DNA from: Albula goreensis
Taxonomy: Eukaryota; Chordata; Actinopteri; Albuliformes; Albulidae
Direction: 5' to 3'
DNA: 64,000 nt
NCBI GenBank assembly: GCA_022829145.1
Contig: CM040752.1
Location: 35,361,086 to 35,425,085, forward strand
Below are positions 21,456 through 33,292 of the stretch, one piece after another. The notes under the pieces were generated by a model, which did not search any database, was not told the origin of the DNA, and worked only from the letters and a program-made list of their open reading frames with translations. Both the position numbers and the translations under genes were made by a program. Every line of letters begins with the position of its first letter. Position 1 is the first letter of the stretch.

Positions 21456-22379
21456 GGTGTGCAGCCCGACATAAGCTGTAAATGGGTGCCAAAAAATGGG
21501 ACCAGAAAAGAGCTCAGCACATAACTAGATTTCACACACATATTGAGAGAGGAAGAATGAAATAGAGGTCACGTTCCCGTAGACAGAGGTGTGAAACTCT
21601 GTCTCTTCCCCATTTCTTTTCTCTTGTAGTACATGCAGGAAATATAGCTGCATGCAGAGATATCACCATAAGTGCTTTTCTCCATCATGAGTCTCTGCAT
21701 TCACTTGACTCCTACCCGGATTCACTGTTGACCAGCCCAGATCAGTAGATTCGACGTGTCTTGAGTCTTGAGTTCAGGATTAAAGACCAAACGGATCTCA
21801 CTCAACCAACCATGACACATGACTCGTTGTTATGTAAACAGTCATTTAAATGTTTCAAGTGGTCACTTAATGTGGCCTGCTAGTCTGCGTCAAGTGACTA
21901 ATTAGTCTTTACACAGTCATATTTAAGTCCAACCCAGGGTCTGCAATCGCAGCTGACTCTTGGGATCTTGGGGATAAAAACATTGTTGGGGAGAGGTTTG
22001 ATGAACCAAAAGCACCAACGCAACATACAGAAGGGTGAGGCACTATCATCAATATAATTACCCAGGGATGGCCCAAATTCATATTCTTCTTTCTTGTGAG
22101 AAGAATATAATACATACAATGCCGAGTCAATTCCCCCGACCCCCCCATTTTGAACCCTCAACCCACTGGTCTCATCTGCTCTGACTGTTTATGTCTGAGT
22201 TGGGCTACCAGACCAAATTTCCTTTCCTGTTTAGCTCCCAACACACCAACAGAGCAAACCTGCATCCTTAAGACAACATCAGTGAAGGGAAGGCGGAGGA
22301 CCATCACCATGCATCTCAAACAGAAATCCCTCGCTCCTCTCTTCCTCCTCCTCCCTCTCCTCCACTGAGAGAGCGTACA
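21456..22379. other. Unique non-coding stretch
   Basis: No gene or named repeat recognised. Two overlapping minus-strand frames at 21898-22161 show no known domain. Confidence 0.35.
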
Positions 22380-22690
22380 TTACAGTGCTGAAATGTGGGC
22401 TGTTACGCTCCAACACCGCGGTGCCCGCAGCGGGAGCCAGGAGCCACAGACTGTGCAGTGAAAATAAGCTAGGCGCGAGCGGCGGACGGCGTAGCTACGG
22501 CTCGCGTGCTAAACAGCAGAACGCAGGGACAGATGGGCACCTGTGCGAGGCGGCATGAGTCACTCAGACCGCTGCCAGCTCCTGCACATGGCGCTGCTTC
22601 CAAAGGCTTAATATGAGACTCCGATCAAAATTAATTACGCCGTACGCGTGTTCGTCGACCAGAAAAAAAAATCGCCGAGTGGAAGAGGAG
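22380..22690. other. CpG-rich unique patch
   Basis: Many CpG steps (gcgcgagcggcggacggcg, ctcgcgtgc, acgccgtacgcgtgttcgtcg) are followed by aaaattaattacgc. It could be a small unmethylated regulatory element. No transcription-start features were identified. Confidence 0.25.
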
Positions 22691-23124
22691 GGGGGCAGTT
22701 GTAAGTTAAGACCAAAAAAATACAAACTCCATAATGAAACGGAATGCCATAGATGAGCCATCAAATTCACTGCGCTTACACAGATGCAAACGAAGGAATC
22801 GACCTTCGCTCAATCATTTCCATGACAGTCTGGACACCTGATAAGGGGCTTAACATCGGAGAAAATGGGACACCTTGTTGCTCTAGGCAACAGTGACGAC
22901 CCTCTCTGTCCAGCACACTCATTTATTTACAATGTCACAGCGGGGATGCAAACTTCAGAGTTACACACTGACCACTCAACCAGACGTGACACCAGAGGTA
23001 GCGTACCTAATCGATTGTACGACGAGTGGTATATAAATAAAGTTTTTATTCATATGAATCATTAACAGCTGCCGATGTTAGCACAGGATTCCTGCCAAAA
23101 CTCCAAACAATCGTGCAGGTTAAC
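22691..23124. other. Unique non-coding stretch
   Basis: Nothing recognised. Confidence 0.3.
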
Positions 23125-23390
23125 TGGGATAGATTTTGGGCCACATTCAATCAAACACAATTACCTTGAAATTCAATCAACATCACTTACCCTGGGATTC
23201 AATCACATGCAGTCAGTCACTTCAAGGGAACACAGAATTAAGGCATCATTTTCTTTTCGCATCCTATATTGTGATTGGCTAAAATGTCCATTAGAATGTA
23301 TTCTTTTCATTATTCAAATTGAATAGCATATGCCCTTAAAAGGAACAAAGCCCATTTTGATTAAATTGCAAATGTTCTTTAATAGACTGA
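23125..23390. mobile_element. Dispersed repeat, copy 1 ('attcaatca' family)
   Basis: Contains three 'attcaatca' blocks about 28-30 bp apart (23147, 23174, 23200), then 'tagaatgtattcttttcat', 'tgcccttaaaaggaacaaag' and 'cccattttgattaaattgca'. A second copy at about 28.46-28.69 kb shares the last modules in the same order. Confidence 0.5.
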
Positions 23391-25070
23391 GTAGGTTTGA
23401 ATGAATCCAGTGCACAATCTTTTCCAAACAAAACAGATCACTGTCCAAATCTCTGCACTGGGTAAGATTTTCCATGAATCTCCCTCTGTGTTTGAACATG
23501 ATTGTGTGCATTTTATTTCTGTTCTTGACTTATGGATGAATCAGTCTTTGCCCAGCTGGCTCCCAGACTTTACAGCTGCACGCGTAAGCTACGTGCTTTA
23601 CTACACGTCATCACTGGCCAACAATACACCAAATATTTTAATCTAAAATTGGAGGAAAAAAAAGATTAAAAAATAAGGATTAGATATATTCTGTGAACAA
23701 AGCTCTCTCTCTCTCCCTTTCTGTTGAGAATGAAATCAAACAGGCCGGCAGGTTTGACACAGCTCTGGAATAAAAAGCAACCTAAGGTCACACACAAAAA
23801 CAACAACAAAAACAAAAATGAAGTTGTTAAATCGGCAGAGCTGTCCCGGTCAGCACAGCCCTCTGGGAAACGGCGGTCGGATAACAGCCGACTCTGGATT
23901 ACCGTGCGCATAATCCGCCATTACAATAATAAGGCATTTAAACGTGCGTCTCCCAGTGTTTGCCTGTGTTTGTTGTTTACAGAGCCCAGCATCTGGCCCT
24001 TCGTTTGAATGCCTGTCATCCTCCATTTTGTAGTTTAGTTTTTGCAGCACCTCCTTGGCTGCAGCCAGGCTCACTGACCTGGGGTCAGGTCCCCATGAGC
24101 TGCATGCCATAAAATGATCAACAGACTCGGGGCAAAAGGTCCGATACACTGAGATTCATTTGCATTTCCTTATTTTCCCCTTTTTCCCTCCAAGCTGAAC
24201 GTCCATAAGGATGTGATCCCTCTGATTCATGTGACGACAAACCCTCAGACATGCCTGTCCTACCCTTGATCTCCTCTGGATATTATGGGTTCAAAACTCT
24301 GTAGTTTTCACCATAACTGCATTTTATGCTGTATATCAGCAAGGTGAGAAATGTGCCTCAGAAAATGGTGAATAAAGTTCTGTGTTTCAAAATCATGTCA
24401 TAACTTCATGCAGATATTCTCATGTTCTCTTGAGCTGGGTGTCCCTAAGGATAAGGTCACCTGCTAAATGACTGTAGTGCTCAGTCATTTGGTTGTTTAG
24501 CAGACACATTTAAATCAAAGCGACCAACAGGAAGTGCGCTCGTTCAACAATAAGTGCACTAGCATCAAATCTGTGATTTTTAAAATAACAGACACAGTGC
24601 TGCATCAAAACAAATGTTAGAGCTGTAGCAACTGCCTGTGAAAGTGTAATATAACGCGACATTCCAAGTGACATCAACCATTTTCATTCAGTGAGAGCAG
24701 AACGATAAAATCCAACAGCGAGGTTAAAATGGCGGTCAAAACCAATGGCGGCGGCTGAAAAAAAAAAGCCCTGAAGCCGAAACAGACACTTCAAGCAGCA
24801 GAGTATGGAGCGCGTGTTTTTCTGCTCAGCAAATTATAGTTGAGGGAGAGGATCCAGCTCAGAACAGGGAAGTGGGGGGACAGACATTAAGTCGCAGAAC
24901 TGCACACAATTACGCCTTAATAGAATTCTGGAGCAGCTGTTGCCCCGGTGACCTCTCCAGCACCCTGGCTTTGAGGACTGGCAGGTCTCACCATCTCTTA
25001 AGCCTCTGCCAGCCAGTTGCCATTTTTCTCTCATTCCGTATAGGCTGTGCCAAAATCCTACGCGCACAGT
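23391..25070. other. Unique stretch with a repeat fragment
   Basis: 'gtttagcagacacatttaaatcaaagcgacc' at about 24494-24525 is a decayed core of the 'atccaaagcgactta' fish repeat. A-rich tract at about 23790-23820. Nothing else recognised. Confidence 0.4.
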
Positions 25071-25074
25071 GATG

Positions 25075-25235
25075 GGGACACTGTGGTGTGGGAGGTGCTG
25101 TCCTTTGGATATGAAACTCTGACCCACTGTGGTAATCAAAGATTACATTCTACTTTTCCAAAGAGTGGAGGTGGTAGCTCTGGTGTCCTGGTCAAATCCC
25201 CCACTTGGTCTGATTGGCTGCAATGACTCATTGTC
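25075..25235 (+). mobile_element. Dispersed fish repeat ('gtcctttggatatgaaac')
   Basis: The order 'gtgctgtcctttggatatgaaac', 'ctgacccactgtggtaatcaaa', 'gtgtcctggtcaaat', 'tctgattggctgca' follows a very common teleost repeat normally reading gtcctttggatgagacg. It is diverged, so an old copy. Confidence 0.6.
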
Positions 25236-26671
25236 TTTTTTTCTGCCTGATTTGATTAACTGAGATTACAGAGATTGTCACTGCAAAAAATCACTTCTTG
25301 GTTGACCTAAATGTTCACTCATTGACACTGAGTAACGAATGACATCAACCTTGCCTTCTAAGGGAACAAAGGAATGAATGCACCCTAACCAAAAAAATGC
25401 CAGTAAAATGCACCCTACACCATTACAAAAACATCAGACCACTTTTTCCATTTTTTTGTACACCAACTATTTAGCCTGGTTGCAAAATGACTCTCGCAAA
25501 ACAACCAAGCCATCGCACAGTCCTTTAAAACAAGATGGCTCCTCTGCCTCTGTGTAAAGAGGACTCTGAGAGGTGATTTAAAGCCAGGCATCTGAGGAAC
25601 AGCTGCCCTGTCTCACAGCCACTGTTTACGGCTAATGTGAGGGCAAACGTCGATCTGGAAGATATCCCCCCCAAATCCTGCTTTCACAGTGGAAAGAAAG
25701 TGCTACGGACGCCCCTCCCACTACTCCTCTGCTGTTAGGATGCTATTTTTAGCCCCGTCTATTTAATTAGCATGAATTCTTTCCTCCGTCTATGGAGAGG
25801 AAATCAAGCGCGCAGGACAGAAGCTGTAAAAATAGTCTCTGTGTGTCTATCTTCATAATCCCCCCACCTGCTCCTGATCTCCATTTCAGTGATAAAAACA
25901 AACAGTGACGCGAGCAGTCCGGGGGACAGAGGAGGGGACGGACGCGGAGGGGGAACTTCTCGCGTAACAAGATGCTAACACGAGACGCTAACGGCCGTGA
26001 TTGAGGTGACACTGCACAGCTGGTACAGATGCTGTCCCGCCGGGCTTCGCCGCCAAATTCCTCCCCTGTTAAAATCTCTCGAGCTTGCCATCGATCACTG
26101 GAGATGCTTTCAGGTCAAGTTTAAAATGGCCAGTTTATAAAGCAGTGTTTGCCTTCACATCGGAGGATATGAGATTCCTCACAAACACAAACACATTTGG
26201 CCCAGAGTCCAGACTGACACATCAATGTCTCCCACTAGATCCTAGATACTCCAAAGAGTATTTGCCATTGCCATAAGGCAGAATAGAATCTATACAAATT
26301 AATCTATTGAGCTGAGAATCTTTTGAAGGGTGGCGCTACTACCTGATGTTAATTGCTAACTTGTATGAAAAAGGCAAATCTCTGCAGATGTTTTGGATTG
26401 TATTACCAGTGTCATTTTGATTATACGTTTTTCTATACATGTTCAACCTGCTGTCCGAGCCAGGTCTCCAACAAAAAAGAGATTTTATATAAGAGCTCAT
26501 TTTATGTAGAGGCCTCAGTTGACCTTTGACCCCAGACATGCTCTACTGAGACATTTTTTTGTCGCGATAGAAAAAACCCCTGCAAATGTACACATGCTAT
26601 GCATGATAAATGGGCCCTGTCCAGTGCATCGATCTGGAGCGAAGAATCTAACTTTTGTCTTACATGAAAAA
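25236..26671. other. Unique non-coding stretch
   Basis: No gene or repeat recognised. AT-rich with short GC-rich segments near 25900-26050. Confidence 0.35.
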
Positions 26672-27128
26672 CGTCCCCCTGTCAGCACAGGGGCAGTTAG
26701 CGCAGGGGCAGTTAGCGCAGGGGTGAGGCAGCATGAAAAACGTCCCGTCAGCACAGGGGTTAGCGCAGGGGCAGTTAGCACAGGGGCAGTTAGTGCAGGG
26801 GTGAGGCAGCATCCCCCTGTCAGCACAGGGGCAGTTAGCGTGGGGCAGTTAGCGCAGGGGTGAGGCAGCATGAAAAATGTCCCGTCAGCATAGGGGTTAG
26901 CGCAGGGGCAGTTAGCGCTGGGGCAGTTAGCACAGGGGTGAGGCAGCGTCCCCCTGTCAGCACAGGGGCAGTTAGTGCAGGGGTGAGGCAGCGTCCCCCT
27001 GTCAGCACAGGGCAGCTAGCACTGGGGCAGTTTGCGTGGGGCAGTTAGCGCAGGGTGAGGCAGCGTCCCCCTGTCAGCACAGGGGCAGTTAGCACAGGGG
27101 CAGTTAGCGCAGGGGTGAGGCAGCACCC
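26672..27128 (+). repeat. 15-bp-based complex minisatellite
   Basis: The basic unit is gcaggggcagttagc (15 bp). It is grouped into longer units bounded by 'aggggtgaggcagc' and either 'gtccccctgtcagcac' or 'atgaaaaacgtcccgtcagc'. Group lengths vary, so the array shows nested duplication. Because 15 is a multiple of three, both strands stay open (Gly-Ala-Val-Ser-Ala-Gly type peptides). The plus strand has many GGGG runs and could form G-quadruplexes. Confidence 0.9.
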
Positions 27129-28459
27129 TGAGCCAGGGCTCCACAGTGCGGGCAAAAGGAGATGGAGCACCAGAGAGACACGGACCGAGACAGAGAGGAG
27201 AGACGGGTCCTCATTCGTCTTGATCTCAGAGTCAGTCACCAGTCCAAATCTCCGCGAGGATTTTTCATCTTTTTAACGTCTGATCTTCCCCCCTAAAACT
27301 TTTTTTTTTCCTCTCTCACATTCCACACCAAAAAAAGAGCAGAAGAAACTTTGAAAGTGACGTTTGGGCTGTATTCGCAGCGTCTGTTTCATCCGCAGGA
27401 AGTAGACTGTTATTATTTGCGCCGAAGCTTAGGATTCGCTTTGTTGATTTTTTTTTCATCACCTGGAGGATATTTTTATCTGAGAGGCGCTGGAGCCGAC
27501 ACTCGCAAACCTGCTAAGAAAAACAACAGCCTGGCACGTTATTAGTACAATTTTGTTGGATGAAATACGACTCAAGTATTAATTTAAGGTGCTGTGGATA
27601 AACAACATCCTCTTAATTCCCATCGGCGGATCTTAGCGCGCACCTACATCCCATTGTGCTTACACCTGATGTGTCAGCTAACAGAGGGAAAATTTCTATA
27701 ATATGCATGCAAAAGCCCATGTATTCCCAGCTCTTTTTGCACAGAATTATAGGCCTAGAAATGTCCTTCTTGATTATGAATCTTAAACAGTGCTACTTCA
27801 GCAGGAAGGGACAAAAGATGCTAACAAGTCTTCCAGATTTCCAGGTGCATCATTAAACACCTTTTTCTGCTGTAAAGAGATCACTATACCACTGCAAACG
27901 TGCTGAAACATGAGCAGGGCCGCACAGTCATCAAACAGACTGCGAAGCAGCAGTCTTAGCGCTGCTTTGAGCTGCACCTACAGCTCATCACTGACTGCCC
28001 ACTCCAACAGATACTAATATAGTTTAATCACAATTCTATTCAAGATGTAGCCTGGCAAAGCAAATACATTATTCATTTAATTACCAGGTGCTTTTGTCAA
28101 GGCTTGATACATATTTTAAATTTTACAAAGCAGCTCAGTCAAGAAGAATATCCGTTGCAGGTATTCAGCTTGACTTCCACGCTCAGCAGCTTACAATCTG
28201 CACAGGTTCAACATATTATATCAGCGCTGCGCTGATCATAAATGAACTAAGCCACGGAATGATCCCATTTTACTGAAGACCACATTGGCCCTCTCCTACC
28301 CAAGATACACCCAGGGCCCAGTTTTCCAAAACCCCTTTTGCACTAGCATCGTCTTTGGGCTTTTGACTTTGAATGGTTCTGATATGATCCAAGTGCATTT
28401 TGGGAGCATGGGCCTGCATCTTTTAGGGCCTCCCTGATTTGTTTTGAGTCAAAGGCTGC
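27129..28459. other. Unique non-coding stretch
   Basis: No gene recognised. Around 27300-27550 the sequence is T-rich, then CpG-containing (gcgccgaagcttaggattcgc). A fragment like 'cccagttttccaaaacc' at 28318-28334 may be the edge of a fish repeat. Confidence 0.35.
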
Positions 28460-28695
28460 GTCCAAATCAACACGGTTAGTCTCCCTACGGGCATATGCAA
28501 TTCAATCACAACCACACTTTGCAGCATAAGTATCTTTCTATTGAACTGGATACCCGTAAACATGCCCGCTGGAATGTATTTTCCATTCTAAAGTACAGTT
28601 GCATGTGTCCTTAAAAGGACTTAAGTCCATTTTGTTTGCATAACATTTACCCTGAAAGGGACTAAGCTCATTTGGTTGGGTTTGCTCATAGCCAG
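28460..28695. mobile_element. Dispersed repeat, copy 2 ('attcaatca' family)
   Basis: Carries 'caattcaatcacaacc', 'tggaatgtattttccattct', 'tgtccttaaaaggacttaag' and 'tccattttgtttgcataac' in the same order as the copy at 23.1-23.4 kb. The two copies differ substantially, so they inserted long ago. Confidence 0.5.
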
Positions 28696-28720
28696 GCCAT
28701 TGTCCAGGCCCAAAAAAAAG

Positions 28721-28750
28721 TTAAGTGAAAATATTCATATTTTCACTTAA
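28721..28750. repeat. Perfect 14-bp-arm palindrome
   Basis: TTAAGTGAAAATAT and its exact reverse complement ATATTTTCACTTAA are separated only by TC. Pairing stops at both outer edges. It lies about 25 bp past a dispersed repeat. Confidence 0.95.
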
Positions 28751-30138
28751 TATCCAGAACTTCAGTTTTCTTTTTATGATTTCCCACATGCCCAAACATA
28801 TGTTCTTGCATATTTCATATATATTTCAAAATGCAATGTGGATGTCCAGTTCAAACATTTACAAAACATGTGAGGGCTCATGACTTCTCCAAATACTTCT
28901 GTGAACCACTATGGTGATTTTCTTGTAGTTTTTTCTTTTAAATAAAGCAGGTAGTGATACCTGCTGGAGAGGGCTTTAAGGTTCAGGCCATATTCAGACA
29001 GCCAGCATTTGGCCTCAATCAATGGAGAACCCGGTCAGCTGGCTGGTGTTTGCAGAGGGAGCGCAAAAGGTGCTGCCCTTCTCTCCAAGACCCGAACAAT
29101 TGCCATGTCCTCATGTGACTGCCATTGATTGACTACCACATAAAACAAAAAACAGAAGCCTAACAGAGATTCATGGGGACACGCTGTCCTCGGGAAAAAA
29201 GCGACAGGCACAAGAAAGCGAACGGAAGATGGGATTTGGAGATTACACGTCCATTTCGGCTATGTGTTTCATTTGCAAAAGGCACAGAAACACTCACAGA
29301 CAAATGCATTTCTGGAGTTTGGGTCAGGCTGTTTTGACCTGCACTACAGAGCACAGTACAGAAAAAAAGGACCAGGCAAACTAGATTCAATGCAGTCTGC
29401 AACCAAAAACCAACAACAAACACTGAGTAGATTATAATTAAAATGTGACACAAGCTTAATTCCAGAGCTAATTACAAGGTTGTTGAAGATTTAAATGTAG
29501 ACTGGACTGAGTATGAGATTAAATTCTCCTTTTCCAGCTCCCAGCTAAAGACCACAAGATTAGCTTTGACTATGTCATATAACATTGGGAATTGGATTAT
29601 ATTTCACTGTATCAAAATATGTTTTAATCCTACAGTCAGTAATCCAGACGAGCAGGGAAAAAGTGTGTTTGCTGGAGGTTTGTTTGTCAACTTTGGTGAC
29701 AAAATTACTCTGATGAAACTCTTGGGTCTGTGCCCCGCATAAGCAGCTATATACTGTATTTTTAGCCATAAATTTACATTCTGATATTTACTGATAAATA
29801 CTCATTGGAACCTATTAGGAAATGATCATATTACAATATATTGTAAACATACTAACTTTTCAAAAACAATAAACAGTAAGTATATTTCGCAACAGTGTAA
29901 TGTATTCTGTCCTCTGCGCTAATGCTAATGCTGGCATCCATACGATCCTGAGTTTGAGAGGCTTCAAGGCTAAAAGAGACAGGGCTAACACAGTGAAAGA
30001 GCGATTTCTCATTCATGCTGACATCTGTATTGATTCATTAATCCAGATTAAAGAGGCTTTTCTGGGTGACCTGAAGCAACCTCAGCTGTGCCACGCATAA
30101 AGGGAATTATGCATGAAAGCTGAAAGTCCTCTAATCTC
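28751..30138. other. Unique AT-rich stretch
   Basis: No repeat recognised. At 30039-30050 TAATCC-A-GATTA forms a second inverted bicoid-class pair like the one at 8821, within sequence (29990-30115) of enhancer-like texture. Confidence 0.3.
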
Positions 30139-30195
30139 GCGTGAGAGAATCAAACCTGCTCGCCAGTGCCCTGCGCCATCGCACTCAGCTGAGGA
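30139..30195 (-). mobile_element. Weak tRNA-like head
   Basis: On the minus strand ATGGCGCAGGGCACTGGCG is followed by GGTTTGATTCTCT, resembling A and B boxes in close spacing. It shares TGGCGCAG with the better candidate at 20.5 kb. No body or tail is visible. Confidence 0.3.
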
Positions 30196-30446
30196 TTGGG
30201 ACGGTGGCCAAGCATGTAGCGGTGCTATGTCTGGACATGTTCTACTGTGCAGTGATGTGAGACATGCCCTCATTGTGATGTCACCTTTTTCAGGAAGTAG
30301 CGCAAGGGTAATCACCTTTGGTTTAGGGGTCCGGCCAGGTTTTGGGGGTGTGACTTAGTTATTGTTTCAATCTCTTTCTATGGATTAATTTGATTATGAG
30401 TGAGAGACAACTCCTTATCAACACCCAGAACAGTTATAGAGCCCCC

Positions 30447-30488
<42 letters not shown>

Positions 30489-30939
30489 CCCTGATGATCA
30501 CTACTGAACTCACAACTGAACTCCAGTGCCTTAAATTTAGTTAGGCTTGCGACTGCACAAACCCGTAAGTTAATATAAATTATCCCTGGCTGTCTAGTTT
30601 GCTTACAGGTTAATAACCGTTCCGTGATTTAATAAGCTGCCTGCTTTCCTCTCATCTGAACACACAGCGAAAGCCTGGTAGGAGACGGCTCAGCTTGCGG
30701 TCTGCGCCACTGTAAGCACACTCGGCACTGAATTTATGATGAGTGTAAATCAGCACTACTTCAAAAAACCTGGTATCAGGTTGGTTCTAAAGTATTGATT
30801 CCTTCAATATCCTTAATAGGATGATGAAGGGTGATGAAGCTGCTCTAAACAGCAGGAGTTTGCAACCTGTGGTCCAGAGATAGCTTATTAAATAGATTAA
30901 TGCACACATACATGTATACACTCACATTTATATGCTTCA
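30196..30939. other. Unique stretch with a CA microsatellite
   Basis: A pure (ca)n run lies at 30454-30486, preceded by a C run. Otherwise nothing recognised. Confidence 0.5.
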
Positions 30940-31135
30940 TAAAGCCTACATAACACCTGTAATAAACCTATCATTACACATATAATAATACTGACATAAT
31001 GTTGGCATCAGCTGTTATGTCAAGTATCAATGATGGCGATATGGCAGTGCTATGGCACAAGATTAAAGACACCGTAATGCTTATGACAGTGTTATGTTGG
31101 CTTTATGATGCAAAGTTCAACTGAAGTGTTACCCA
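30940..31135. mobile_element. Dispersed repeat with 'tatgacagtgttatg' modules
   Basis: 'cctgtaataaacctatcatta', 'cagctgttatgtcaag', 'gcttatgacagtgttatg', 'ttggctttatgatgc' and the end 'actgaagtgttaccc' follow the pattern of a teleost interspersed repeat. Class unknown. Confidence 0.45.
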
Positions 31136-31146
31136 TACATTTGAGC

Positions 31147-31300
31147 GCACACACACACACACACACAAACACACGCTCACAAATACACCTAATGTACAAA
31201 CACACATCACATATATGCGCACATATACATGTGCACACACACATCACCTGATGAACATATACACTGACACATAAACATACTAAAAATACACACCCACAAG
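31147..31300. repeat. Interrupted CA-rich tract
   Basis: A pure (ca) run at about 31147-31167 continues as imperfect cacatata/cacacatc sequence to about 31300. Confidence 0.8.
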
Positions 31301-31644
31301 AACACAACATCTATTGTACAGACACCAGAGGAGGAAAATGGAGGCATCTGCCCAGGAGACAGTTTAAGCTCCGCTAATGGGGCCTCCGGAGTCTCCATGG
31401 CGATCCTTTGCTTAGGCAACCTGCGTCGTCGGGCAGATCACAGAGTCTGACAATCAGCCACAACCCGCACCGTGCCTGTGAGCATGCCAGGCCGCCAGGA
31501 AACACAGCCAGTCCGAGTCTGCAGCCAGTCAAGCACAGAGCATCTGTGTATGGACGCACACACGGCCTGGGCCTGAGGCAGATACGCCGTGTTCATTAGA
31601 CTGTCTGTGTTATCAAAGCTCAATACAGTGTACACAGTAACCAA
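31301..31644. other. Unique non-coding stretch
   Basis: Nothing recognised. Confidence 0.3.
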
Positions 31645-31647
31645 ACT

Positions 31648-31850
31648 GGGTGGCAGTGTAAAATAATGGTGAGGAACTAGGCCTCTAACTAAGGGCTTGC
31701 AGGTTCAGCTCCCAAGAGAGGCACTGTCTTAGTACTCATGAGCCAGGAACTCAACCTGAATTGCCTCAGTGAAACACCCAGCTGTGTACATGCATAGTGC
31801 GTATAAAACAAGGAAACTGTGAAAGTCCTTCGGGCGCCTGCTGTCTATCT
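31648..31850 (+). mobile_element. tRNA-derived SINE, nearly full length
   Basis: Head ggtggcagtgtaaaataatgg, B box GGTTCAGCTCCC at 31702-31713, then 'gaggcactgtcttagtactc', 'actcaacctgaattgcctcag' and 'acacccagctgtgtacatgc'. It ends in a decayed tail (gtgaaagtccttcgggcgcc) where related copies read gtcgctctggataagagc. This is the same family as the copies at 6.7, 19.8, 20.1 and 59.1 kb. Confidence 0.7.
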
Positions 31851-32885
31851 ATGTATCATATTGTAACTGGTGGAAAACAGAGCATGTGAGCGTGTGAGAG
31901 ACAGACAGACAGAACAGCTGCTGGCTATGCTAAATATCTCTGATTATTATCTCAGAAAGCACCAAGCCCAGGTAAGACTGTCAGTAGTACTGTGTTTGTG
32001 TACACAGACAACGTTGAATCAATACTTTCTGAAAAGACCGTTTAATTATTCTTCTGGAGTTCTCACAGAAAAGTTATGAAGAATGAGCCATTCCTCTGTG
32101 ATTTCAGGGAAATCGGATCAAAGCTAAACACAACGGCGGGAACTGAAATGTCAGAATGATGAGATAAGCAAACAGATTTCTGATGAGCAAAGGAATAAAA
32201 GCTACGGAATAAAAGCGCTAGTACGTAGCACACTGGCCGGGTTATAGATAGTCATATTAATACAGATTTAGTTCACACCACTGATGATAACATATGACTT
32301 TATAAGTCAAAGATGGATAAAATGTCACACAAATCTAAATAAGCGACATACTACCAAATCAATTCAGGCTCGTCTGTACACAGTGTACTGCTTGTCCGCT
32401 GTGTACACACTTGTTATTTTCTTTGCCGTCTCCTGTCACTTGTTATATGGATAATGCTGTCTTATAGGTCAGAAAATCTTAGCCATGCTCCATCGAGCAA
32501 AGCAGCATATACGTATGCAGCATTATTTGCTGTGCTCAGGTCTTCACGTTTTAATCATGGTAGGGTGACGGTGCATTTGAGACCTGGGGAACAAAACAAA
32601 TTAAAAAGAAAAAACTGAAAAGCCAATGAGCACCTGTCAGTTTCCTCAACCTTGTCAAATGTCAAATGCCAACTCCTGCCAAAAGTACTAACTGATTTTA
32701 CTTGAGGAAGTACTTGTAAAGCAGAAGCAGAGAGTAGTGATCCCTGATTTCCTCGGTAATTTTACGAGAAGGATAGCTACCTCACATCTGCAATATGTGC
32801 TATTGTGTATGTCTTTGTATGTATGATTGAGTACACAGAACCCAGAATGTCACGGCACAAAATGGGTCCGTTCTACCGCGTGAGT
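31851..32885. other. Unique non-coding stretch
   Basis: AT-rich and not recognised. Confidence 0.3.
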
Positions 32886-32887
32886 TA

Positions 32888-32988
32888 GGGCTAGATAGCG
32901 TGCCTTAGCTTGGGCTAGCTAGTGTGCGTTAGCCAATGCTAGCTATCATGTGTAAGCTAAGGATAGCTAGTGTGCGTTAGCTAAGGAG
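32888..32988. repeat. ~25-bp tandem repeat (gctagctagtgtgcgttagct)
   Basis: Four diverged units begin at about 32888, 32912, 32938 and 32963 (steps of 24, 26, 25). It abuts the TIR element at 32992 and shares its 'agctaagg' motif, so it may have grown from similar sequence. Confidence 0.7.
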
Positions 32989-32991
32989 ATA

Positions 32992-33292
32992 GGCTTTTTA
33001 CACTGCACTTAGCCCAAAGCTAAAAGCATTCTAGGAACCTTCTTAGCCCCAAGCTAAGGGAGCTGTTAGCAAGCCTGGCACGTTCTAAAGTGGGCTAACA
33101 CCGACTTTAGCCTAGGTCTTGCTGGCCCTGCTCAGAGCGGTGTTAGCCTCGAATTTGCAGGGTTATCGCCTGAAAATCAACAAAACACAGGGCTAAAAGG
33201 CACCAATGTGAAACGGGGCTAAGTTATCCCAGGGTCAACTCTTAGCTCAGAGCTAAGGACAGCCCTGGGCTAAGAATATGCAGTGTGAAACA
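32992..33292. mobile_element. ~300-bp TIR element (MITE)
   Basis: The left end GGCTTTTTACACTGCA then CTTAGCCC (32992-33015) is matched in inverse at the right end by GGGCTAAG, four extra bases, then TGCAGTGTGAAAC (about 33268-33291). The interior is rich in ggctaa/ttagcc blocks on both strands, including CTTAGCTC-A-GAGCTAAG (33241-33257), so the whole element can fold back. No transposase. The 'tttcacactgca' end resembles MITEs common in fish; PIF/Harbinger or hAT origin cannot be decided because no clear target duplication is visible. Confidence 0.7.

Noticed and set aside
26515-27276. Frames over 100 codons with Gly-Ala-Val-Ser repeats on both strands
   Set aside because: The 15-bp repeat period keeps all frames open. 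Both strands being open argues against selection for coding.
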